Origin: Limnoperna fortunei
Lineage: Eukaryota > Mollusca > Bivalvia > Mytilida > Modiolidae
Length of the DNA stretch: 64,000 bases
Assembly: GCA_944474755.1 (NCBI GenBank)
Contig: OX104119.1
Coordinates: 48,915,657 to 48,979,656 of the forward strand
Direction: 5' to 3'
Below are positions 13,801 through 25,800 of this stretch, piece by piece. Below the pieces are notes generated by a model, which was given only the letters and a program-made list of their open reading frames with translations, was not told where the DNA came from and made no database searches. Each line of letters begins with the position of its first letter. Positions within the stretch are counted from its first letter, which is position 1. The translations under genes were made by a program, and so were the position numbers.

Positions 13801-16800
13801 TGCAGGAGGCATAAAAGTTATTGCAACATTAAGATAAACATTAAAAATTACCTATAAAATATTATAAGTAAGGATAAAAGTGTCATGAAACTATATTACG
13901 CCAAAATGTCTGCACTGGGGTTATAAAAGTTGCTGTAACATTAAGATAAGCATTCACAATTACCTACAAAATATTATAACTGATAATAAAAGTCTCATAA
14001 AACCATATTACGATTAACTGTCTGCATGATTCGGGTAAATATTAAAAGTTTTATAATCCGAAAATATGATAAAAAAATTTACAATTCAAATAAATGCATA
14101 ATACTTTTAATAATCTCAACAAACAGAGGCTACAATAGCACAGAATTTTTTTTACAATAACGGTATTATGTACAGTGTATTGTTTTAAGTGAAGATTAAC
14201 ATCATATTCGGCAATTTGCCACCTGTATTATGGAATCCATTTTTTAAGGGGCGTTAAACAGAATTTAAACCAACAAAAAAAAAACCTTGTGTGTAGAAGG
14301 CAATACACCGTAACCTTATGGTTACCTTAACTCCACAATTACTTATAGACAATAACACGTAACCTAAGAGTTACCCCAATACCACAATGACATATAGACA
14401 ATAACTCGTAACCTTAGAGTTACCTAAATACCACAATGACTTATATACAATAACCCGTAACCTTAGAATTACCTCAATGCCACAGTGACTTATAGACAAA
14501 TAACTCGTACCCTTAGAGTTGCTCAATACCACAATGACCTATATACAATATCCTGTAACCTTAAAGTTACCCCAATACCACAATGACTTATAGACAATAA
14601 CCCGTAACCTTAAAGTTACCTCAATATAACAATGACTTATATACAATAACCGTAACCTTAGAGTTACCTCAATGCCACAGTGACTTATAGACAATTACTC
14701 ATAACCTTAGAGTGACTCAATACCACAATGACTTATATACAATATCCTGTAACCGTAAAGTTACCCCAATACCATAATGACTTATAGACAATAACCCGTA
14801 ACCTTAAAGTTACATCAATACCATAATGATTAAAAGACAATATCCTGTAACATTATAGTTACCTCAATACCACATGACTAAAAAAAATATTCCGTAACCT
14901 TTAAGTTATTTCAATTCCAACATGACTTGAAAACAATAAACCCTCAACGTTTTAATGACCTCAATATTACAGTGACTTGTAGACACTAGCCTGACAGTTT
15001 GAGACATTGGAAGTCTGCGATAAATTTATCTGTCAAGTAACTTAAATTTTATTAATCTTTTACAACTGTGTAATTATTTTTATTTGACAATAACCCGAAA
15101 CCTTACCGAGTTACCTCAATACTTCTATAACTTATAAATAATAGCCAGTAACCTTAATGTTTCCTCAATACTACAGTAATTTATAGACAATAACCCGTAA
15201 CTTTAGAGTTACCTTAATAGTACTGTGATTTATAGACAATAACCGATAACTTTAGAGTTTAGGGTTTCCTCAATACTACAGTGATTAATAGACAATAACC
15301 GATAACTTTAGAGTTACCTCAAGACTTCAGTGATTTATAGACAATAACCGGTAACCTTAGAGTTTCCTCAATACTACAGTGATTTATAGACAATAACCGG
15401 TAACCTTAGAGTTTCCTCAATACTACAGTGATTTATAGAAAATTACAGGTAACTTTAGAGTTACCTCAATACTACAGTGATTTAAAGACAATCAATAACC
15501 GGTAACTTTAGAGTTACCTCAATACTTCGGGAATTTATAGACAATAACCGATAACTTAAAGACAATAACCGATAACTTTAGAGTTTCCTTAATAGTACAA
15601 TGACTTTTAGACAATAAACCGTAACCTTAGAGTTACCTCAATAGCACAAAGAATTATAGACAAAACACTTTTAATCCTAGAGTTACCTCATTACCGCAAT
15701 GACTTATAGACAGTAACCCATAACCTTATTGTTACCTCAATACCACAATGATTTATAGATAATAACGCGTATCCTTAGAGTTACCTCAATATCACAATGA
15801 TACACTGTATTATAATTATTCTACAAATTCTGCATAAAACAAATAATTTATAATTTTATTATAAATAATCCCTTTTCTCCAAAACGCCTTATCCACCTTT
15901 ATCAAAATTGTGCAACACGAACTCACTTAACGTACTGAAAACACGTGAGGCATGTCAAATAAAAAAAACACATAATGAACAGCAGATTTTTTCTATTTTT
16001 CTGCTGAATGTACATTTATGCAATGACTACCTATTAGCAGATGTTGATAAATTTGTCTGCATTTAAAAAAAAAATACAGCTCTTAGTGGCATTAAATCCA
16101 AAGTCCATAATTTCGTCACACAACTAAACTTTACCTGGAACTCATGATCATTGATTGTCTAATATCATGTCAATATCTGCAAGCGAGCCGTTAGAGTCCA
16201 ATAAACAGGTCTTTTCAGTTGCAGGTAGTATAATTAAGGGCAGCAACGACTTTGGATTAGCAGGCTGTGGGTCAAAAACGTCTCCAAATGCTATATCGAG
16301 GGGTACATGCCAAAAAGTCGTATTTGATTTTCACATAGTTTTGGTAAAATAGGAGAAACTTTGAGTTTTTTAATTTCCACTTTTAATGACTTAAATTATG
16401 TCTAAATTGCAGTTATGTCATACTTGCACAGTTTGATGCAAATTTTAATATTCAACTTACTAATTATTAAGAAATATTTTCCTATTTAATAGATGCAGAT
16501 TTAAGTCATGAGATACATGTATTAATTATTTCCAGATGTGAATTCAATTTTGTAGTATAAACTGATATGACCTCTTGCTGATAAAGTTTATTTTTAGAAT
16601 AATCATATGTTGGCATGCTAATAACATGTCGCTAAAGATATGTTTTGGCTTAAAGAATTAGAAATTATAGGTTCAAAAAGATTAAAACGAGAAACTATTA
16701 TGTAAAGAAACTATTTTATTGCATTTTAAACTATCATTATTTTAAAAGGACCAAAAATGTTTTAAGATATTAACAATTATTTTGACATAATATAATGGCT

Positions 16801-19800
16801 CTATATTATTTTCATCGTTTGCAAAAATGATATTGTGTCTTTCTTAAATTATCAATTAATTATAAATTCAAGTTAGATCAATGAAAAAACTTCATGTTTA
16901 CTGACAAAAAACAAAACAATAATAATTGGTTACAATTGAAAACTCTTTTAAAAAATACATTTGAAAATTTTGAGCAAAAAGATGTTAACAAGATACAAAT
17001 GTATAAACAGTTTAAACAACGATCAGTTTGTATTAATTGTCTGATAATAAAAAAATATAACATGCAAAATGTACAAATCGTGCACAAAAACTATTCATCA
17101 TCTGAATCAACTCTTTTGTTCCTAAACATCAGTATCTATACGTTTGACCGACACTGTGGCGCTTGATGGCGAAGATTTGTAGAAATCAGCTTATTCACCA
17201 GGAATAACACATGTCTTGCATAATAGCAACAAATCTCTTTTCTTTGCTGCAGAAACGGGTTATTTTGAAGTATATTTCTTTGGGATGTCACTCGGTGTTT
17301 CTGTTGCATTTAGAAGGCCTCTTTGTTTTGGCACACAGACTTTCATATTTCTAAACTCCTGCTAAAAATTGTATTTAAACTGTATACAATCAGGTGTTTC
17401 TTTGGAATATCTGAGCCATTAATCTTTGTTCCATTCACATCCTCTTTTCTGAACTGTTCTTGCAAAGAGCTTTAAAATCATAATATCATCTTACTTTAAT
17501 GGGACTCCCATATAAGGTTCTTTCGTTCTCGCTATCCGTATAACTGTAGACCATTACCTGTGGGATAAATATTTCCGTTTTTTCTTTTCAAATTCTATTG
17601 CTGAATGCATGCTATCGCACGCCATCTGAGTATCTCTATTTTTAAGAAATTTGTGATCTATGGTGTATTTTTAACTTCATTTAAGTAAAGCTGGTACATA
17701 CGAGTTATATTTAAATCAGCACCTCAATAGTTTCTTGTCGAATCTTTCCTTGTACAATGCCCATCCACAACTGGAAATGATTCAATATGTTTTCGCACCT
17801 ATTGAGTTTTCTGAAGTTTCGTTGTGAGGTACATGCCTGCCTCGTCTGTCTTCAACAGCAAAATCCTCATCCTTTTGGTTTTTGCATTGCACGGTTTGAG
17901 AATGCTTCACTTATTCCTAAAGAAGAAGTGTTTGTATACTTTTATTTTGTTTCCACTACGATTATGATCTGTGGACACTTTTCTTTTTTAAAAAACCGAC
18001 TGATTTTCATCGTTAAGGTATGTTCTTGTTTTTTTTCATCTGTGTTGGATATTATAAAATCTTTCTTTCGTTAATATGAATTATCTAATGACCAAAATGT
18101 ATCAAATATTTGGGTACGCCGCATATCTTCTGAAAAGTTACTACTACATTTATAAATGCATTTTGAGCAGTTGACAGGTTTCATTGAACGTTCTGCTATC
18201 AAAAATCCTTTCACAGAGGTGTACTCTTTCTTTGAAAGCCTCAGATTTGTTCTAACATATTTTCCTGCCAAGGTATGGATTTTCCTTGCGCTTTCGAAAC
18301 AAAGACCATTTAGGTTGGGTGATGAAATTGGGAACTTTTCGTGGTCGCCCTCATTTCTTTGTATTACATTCTGGGGATTGTCTTATTTTGACATTCCCTA
18401 AACTGGATGACCCTACATTTATTTCCTTCAGTAAATTAACATAAGTTTACTCACCAATGGGCAGGTCAGCAGCCATATTTGAACCTGCTTGTGTTTACTA
18501 GTAGTATGGTCTAGGCTTTGGTTTTTGTTTATTTTATCAACTTTCCCAATTTTTACACATACATCATAATGCGCAGGTATTGTGGTGTTTTCTGCTGCTA
18601 ATTATGCCAAATAGATAAAAGTCTCCTCGGAATTCTAAAGAGATGGTTCAATATCAAGACTTGAGCGATTTCCCGGCATGAAAATATTCTAACCGTGCGT
18701 TCACTCCAATGTGCAAGAGCTAATGGAAGCAAATCTGCAGAGCGACTTATCCAATTTTCATCCATATGAAGAATATCGATTTCTGGTCGGAAGTAACCCA
18801 TGCCAAGTCCTCATCATACGATTCAGACATATCTGATACTGCAAAGAAACCAATATATTCTTCCGGATTTTGAATGATGTGTTCACACAAAGACAGACCT
18901 AAAAGAGCAGTTTCCGTCGGACAAAACAGATTTTCTTTCAAAACCATTCGTAAAGAGAAGACTATCAAGCCTTTTCCCATGGTGATCAGTTGCTATTTGA
19001 ATCAGTGTGGACTCTTGTGCACTAAGCTGTGTTGCACAATAAACTTGATCGTTCGCTGCTGTTTCCCGTCTTCGCTTTATATTCTCTGTATCTTATTTTA
19101 AAGATGAATGCAAGCATTTGTGTTGACGTTTTAGGTTTTTTTTCTTGATTCTAGTATCTTTTAGATTATATATATCAGAAGTTATCTCTGGTAGAAAAAT
19201 ATTGGGATCAATCGAGTTATAGTCGTCTTTTGATGGCTTGTATGAATCGACACTGTCATAGTCTTGATCCGAAACATGATCTTGCATTTGTTTTTTATCC
19301 AAAATGATCTGTTTTAATGGTATGTTGTCATCACTACTGTTACGTGCACTATCACTACTATCTGGAAATAATAATAGGTTCTTATTTTCCTAGAAAGATG
19401 TTTGCGTTTTTCTTTTTGGGTTTAATTTAGCTTTTCTACTTGTAATTTTAACAGTATCTGCTTCAATTGTATTTGGATCAGAATATAAATAAGATGTTAT
19501 GGACTCATTAGCTTCTATCTCCTTTGTTTGCTCATCAGTATTTGCCTCAGTTGCTTGCTCATCAGTATTTGCCTCAGTTGTTTGCTCGTCAGTATTTGCC
19601 TCAGTTGTTTGCTCATCAGTATTTGCTTCAGTGTCTAATTCAGTTGTTTTTACATCAGTATTTGCTTCAGTGTCTGGTTCAGTTGTTTTTACATCAGTAT
19701 TTGCTTCACTTGTTCGCGAAAAGATATGTTTTGTTTAAGATAAATAGAATAGTATTCAGAAAACGCGAAATTAATACTCGCCAACTAGTTTAAAATCGTC

Positions 19801-22800
19801 TAACTGTAAAAAAGGCACAAGCATAAATATATATGTTTACAGTATGTGCCAGATTTATTACAAAGACATAAAAGGGGCAATAACTCCCTACAAGGGATGT
19901 CACATCTTCTTGAAAATTTTATGGTTGAAATATCTGAATGATGGTTTCCAAAGGACATTCCTTACAACAATCTTACTAAGTTTAGATACATTTGAAAAAA
20001 TTTTTACGAAAATTAACCACTCACCCTTTAGGAGAAACATGCATTTAGTTTACAAACGGGAAGTAGGTGTTGGACAGAAATGAAAAAAAAATCCTCGTGT
20101 TCAGCTTCATGTAGTGAAACTGCATACCAAATACCATGTGGTTGTGATAAGTATTTGCTGAGAAATACCTTGCATGCAGACGGACAGACGAACGAAATCA
20201 TCCGCAGTCTTTTCGACAACCAGTATTCAAAGTATATATTTACACATTTGCTTCTTTCAACAGAGATAATACAACTGTATAAGATTATCCATTAAGTGAA
20301 TATTACCCTATTTTATTCAAAAGGTTAGGTGGAGCTTAATATTCAAGGTCGTTTATGCAAGATAAAAATGAGAACAACCGAAATAATTGACCTGCAACAA
20401 GCCTGATCAATAAAAGAGAGTAAAAGTATATACACGTATGTGTTGATAAAACTGATGGAAAATAAAAAAAATATATTATTGTCGCCAATAAGACATGTAT
20501 TTTTGACTTAGAAATGTCTAAATACTAACCATGAAACAAACTGGCTCAGTGTTTCTATGAAATGAACTTCTAACACTTGATCAAGAATGTCTTCATTAGG
20601 CACCCAACCAATTATGCTGGAAGATGTTGGTTTTACAATTGTAAATTCTGGTATGGATTGATAAGCTGTAACATCCACTTCCATCACAAATGGAACTACA
20701 ATTATAGTAAATCTAGATTACGGGCATCTCAATATTAGGTTTTGAGATATCATACTTTTTTATTGATTTCTATGTATAAATAAAGGAAATTAAATTACAA
20801 ATAATAACAAAATATGACCTGAATTCAGAATTAATATAAGCTGGGTAAAAATAAAAGTTCCTTACATTAATATTGCAATCAACAGTCATGACAGTACATT
20901 ATTCCTGTTGATTGAATTAAAGATATGCATTAAATTGTCTTTCCATCACTAAATATTGAATATTTTAATTACATAGTGTGTTGCAGGGTCTTTCAGGTGT
21001 AAATGTAACCCTTTTGGGATCTTGTATTCGGAGATATTTTTTGGGAACAAGAAGGCACAACCAAATATTATCTCCGAATACAAGATCCCAAAAAGGATTA
21101 ATGTAAATGCACCTGAATAGATGTTTCTACTACATGTATATTTGGTTTGCAAAAACCGAAATGCGGATTTGTTTGATCTCTTCTCTCCCGGAACATCTGC
21201 ACATTTTTCGTGTTCATGTATGTTAAATGTTTGCTAGTAAGAATTTACTTCAGTGTCTGATTCAGTTTTTTTTACATCAGTATTTGCTTCAGTTGTTTAT
21301 TCATTAGTATTTTCTTCAGTGTCTGCTTCATTTGTTTGCTTATCACTATTTGCTTCAGTGTCTGGTTCAGTTCTTTTTACATCAGTATTTGCTTCAGTTG
21401 TTTGCCCATTAGTATTTGTTTCAGATTTGTTTCAGCGTCTGCTTCAGTTGTTTGCTCATCAGTATTTGTTTCAGTGTCTGCTTCAGTTGTTACACCAGAA
21501 TTCTGCAATGAAGCAAAGCATAAATATAATACACAATATTTATTAAATTATTATGTTTGATATAAAATGATATGATATAATGTGAGCATAAATTCTTTGT
21601 ATTTAATAAATGTTAACTAAGATACAGATATTTTTAAAAATAAGTAATCTAATGATCTAAAAATATAGATTTGTGTTAATATGTGTTAATATTCAAAATA
21701 ACACATTTTCAACTGTTGTGTTAAAAACTAAATATTTTATGTGCGGTTACTGCTTTATTGGTTGTACCAAATTAATTCATATACCAAATCTGGTATGACT
21801 TATGTGATGTTGGTATAAAATCGCAATGCTGCTTCTAGTAAAAAGTTATTACCTTTGCAATGCACATAGAATTTGTCCTTATTTACTATGTATTTACAAC
21901 ATCCAATCATATATAAAGATGTGTCTTTTTAACATAACTTTAGATACGATATTTTGGCATGACAAAATTATAGAAAAATAAAATTTCAATAAGGATTAGT
22001 TTATTGTATCCATGTATAAAATGAATAAGCATTACAAAACACAAGTAAGAGGGTCTGATCTTTTTTGATAAAGTCTGAAATTATCAAAGTGTGATTATAA
22101 GTGAATTATTTTATGTTCATGGAAAAAAGATAAAATTTTATCCCAAAAGATAAATTTTTTTCTAACACTTACTTACCAAATTATTTCTTCTCTTTTTTTA
22201 ACTTTTGAAATTGTTGAAAGTCACAAATATTTCATTTACAAGAACTTTCAGAACTTGTTTCTATTTAATCAAGTAATGTTAGTTCAACTCAATGATATAT
22301 TTATGTATAGTTCATCCTTCTTCTTCCTGTTAAAAAAAAAGATAAAATTTTATTTAAAAATTATCTTTTCTGAAAGAAAAAAAAATCTTTTCTGAAAGAA
22401 AAAAAATTATCTTTTCTGAAAGAAAAAAATTATCTTTTCTGTTTAAGAATATAAAAGAAAAAAATGTATCTTTCCTGAAAGAATAAATTTTATCTTTTCT
22501 GAAAGAAAATTTATTATCTTTTCTGTTTATTTTGTAAAATTAATAAGAAATTCATTTAGGTTTTCCTGCACAACTTATGATTAAATAAAATTTTATCTTT
22601 TTTTTAACAAAAAAATGCCTAAAACACAACAGTGCTTAAACGAGTATACAATCCCAATAAACGTCATAAACAAGCCATATTTTTTGGGCGACGTTATAGT
22701 TTTAACATTTTTCCACAAATACGCAATAAATACAAACACTTATTTATATATTACGTTGAGTCCACAACAGTGCTTAAACGAGTATACAATCCCAATAAAC

Positions 22801-25800
22801 GTCATAAAAAGGCCATATTTTGTATGGCGACGTTATAGTTTTAACATTTTTCCACAAATACGTAATAAATACAAACACTTATTTATATATTACTGCATAA
22901 GAAGAAATGTGACAAATCGAAAGTTGAAATGAACTCAAAGGCTACAAATACATTGGTAGTGTAATGTCGTTCCAAAAAGTTAAGCTTTATATTTTTAAGT
23001 TCACATTTGTCGTTATAATAGTACGTAAACCTTTTAAAATTCTAAATGTGTTGAGAACAAAATGTGTTTAGAATGTTGTGTGCTTTGATTTAAGAGATGT
23101 CAGGACATATACACTTAAAATAGTTTTGTAAATGATATTTCTTGCTATGTAGAAGGTTATACAAATGATTATTTTTTTGTAAAGTAGTAGACTTATTTTT
23201 GAGGTGTAGAGCATCGCAAGTTTAACTCTTTTAATAAGATATACAGACTAGAGGATTCGCAAACACGATACCAATTGACGAACAGAATTCTAATAACGAA
23301 ATTTTCTGAATTGTTGTTATAAAGTCAAACAATTACTATACCTTTTTGGCATTAAAAGAAAAATAGAAGTCTCTGCGTAAACATTGTTGTAGGTTGAAAG
23401 TCCGTCGTCCATAAAATTTCAGTCCATTCGATTTAACAGAATTACCTTCTTTCTTTACTTTGTTGCTTTTTAGCCGCACCTTTGTGTTTAAACCAGTATT
23501 AAATTGACTTAAAAGAATACATACAATTCTCTTCAATGCTGAAAAGCTATTAAGTGCCCGCTGGACACCGGCAACCACTAAAACATTTTTTTCGTATTTT
23601 GTCAGCACCTATAATACACATTCTTCTCTCGCTTAAGCTTTTTGTAAGGGCTAACTCGACCTACAACCTAATGCTTAGGTTTTCTTAAAGTCAGATATTC
23701 ATGAGGCTTCTCCGACAGACGCATACATATAACTGATTGTAGGGATATAAGAGAAATTGCTGACATCGATAATAGAATAAAAAGTCATTCATCCTCAAGC
23801 TTCCATGCTTTGCAAAGCCAAATCGGAGACGACAAGAGTACAGAGGAAATAAAGAAAATGCCCGACATTCATATACTTCAATTTATGTCGTCTCAACTTA
23901 CGTCTCCAGTTACTTTTATGCAAAGAAAGGAAATGAACATCCAGACATTTTTATTTTACTATGCAGTCTTCTGTCACATATTTGTCACAAATGTAATAAT
24001 TTTCTTGTTTTAAATGTATTTCTTGTTTAACTGACGACAATAACACGCAGCGAACGTTAAAAACTTAAAAAAAGTAAAGATTATATTGATGTATCAACAA
24101 AGGCTCATAAATAATGCTATAAAATAAATGTGTACATGTATTTTTGCCAATTATGGCATGAAATCGCATATAGTTGTCACCTATAGAGCGGATGAAGACA
24201 GAAAATAATGTTTTTCTTCCCAATTCTCCAGTTAAATTTTGTTCAATTGTACAGGAAGGTAACAAGAGATAAGGACACACCCGAATGAAATTAAAGACAA
24301 GTTATGTAATGTTGTTAAGCAATTGATCATTATTTATTAATGTGAAAACTTGATGAATTTTGTCAGTTGAAAAATAACTATTCGTATATAAATAAAAATC
24401 AGGATTCACAGAATGACTTTACGTGCTCATTAAAATTAAAAACTTTATCTGGAACTAAATGATCCATAGCATTATTGTTAACTTAGCACTAGTAAAAAGA
24501 CGTAATATATTTGTACATTCTTCAGCAGCTAAATATAACCTGTAGGGTTATAATTTGCAAATGAATTACAATGTACAATAACAGAATAAAGGGTTGAATT
24601 TGAAACATGGAAAACATATCATCTACAGCTTCCTTGCAGCAGTCTAGTTGTTACTATGTCTAATTCCTATTGACTAATTTATTTTAATGAAAGTTTCCCA
24701 CCAATTCGTCATAAACAGATAAGCTTTTAAATACTTTACTTTATAAATTTTCCTAATGTCGTCATAGACAGATAAAGTTTTAAGGAAGGAACAACCAAAT
24801 ATCTGTAATCATCATTCTTATTGATAGGATAGAATGGAAAATCTATAAGAAAGCGGATCTTACAAAACTGTTAATTCAGTAAAGACGGAGTTAAAACATG
24901 CGTATTCGGTTAATTACAATGTACTTGTTATGCCTACAAGTCGTTTTGATTTACGAGTTAAAAGAGACCAGAGAATGAAAACATGTTTTAACTTGCAAAC
25001 CGGAGAGAAAACTGGACAGATTCTTCTATTTATTTAAGCTTTACCCTTTAAAGATTGCAACATTGATGGCGCTTGGTATAGACATCCGGATACAAATCTT
25101 CCTTGGACTGACTATTCCCCATGTTCACATACAGAAAAGGTTCAGGTAAAATTGAATTATTTTTCTGAGACATAACAATATATATAAACGTTGCTACATC
25201 TATGATTTAAATCTAGCCATTGACACAAATAATTATTTTTTACTGATTGGTGTATAATTGTTTTATTTTAGATATCATTGATTGTCATTAAGCTGCCCGT
25301 TAATAATTAAGTTGTAGTGCGTTGCTAAGCGATATCAATAATAAACTATGGTCAAAAAGGTACTGAAAAAAACCATCCGGATTAAAATTTCACTTTACAG
25401 AAAATTTCACTAAACATTCTTCTACCACAGTCGGAGGTTTTCTCCGGATACTCCGGCTTCCTCTCCCAATAACAAGTGGACGCCATGATAAAGCTGAAAA
25501 AATTGCTGAAAGTGGCTTTAACACCATTACACAAGCAAACAAACTAAATATTCAATCAATCAAATAATTTTTGCTTCAGACATCCGAATGTTGGTGCAGC
25601 AGTATTTCACTTTCAAAAGTAACTATTTGATTTCTTTTTCAGAAGTTTGTAATCCTAATTTGTTTCCAAAATGGCTTTCATAGTTACTAATTAATATAAT
25701 TACATAATGTTCTTCTTTTTTAGAGGGCGAAGAATGTGTTGTACGTTTACTTCATTGGATATGGTTTGTCAATTGTGGCGATGATTATGTCTCTATTAAT

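Larger units (their letters stand above)
1..24020 (+). repeat. Segmental duplication, copy A (5' half of receptor locus)
   Basis: This stretch has collinear but diverged similarity to 45960-64000. Paired landmarks are the 5' flank (1-180 with 45985-46130), the ~31-bp minisatellite (215-1862 with 46140-46860), the block at 2500-2600 with 47335-47460, the 'ataagggcgaaag' block (10655 with 50125), receptor exon 2 (12472 with 54858), the minisatellite unit (14300-15800 with 56830-56890), 16170 with 57925, and 22990-23780 with 62940-63690. The left edge lies outside the window. Matches were found by eye, so the breakpoints are approximate. Confidence 0.75.

Noticed and set aside
23336..23608. 90-codon minus-strand frame
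   Set aside because: The paralogous stretch in copy B (63330-63500) has indels and stops, so there is no sign of protein-level constraint.
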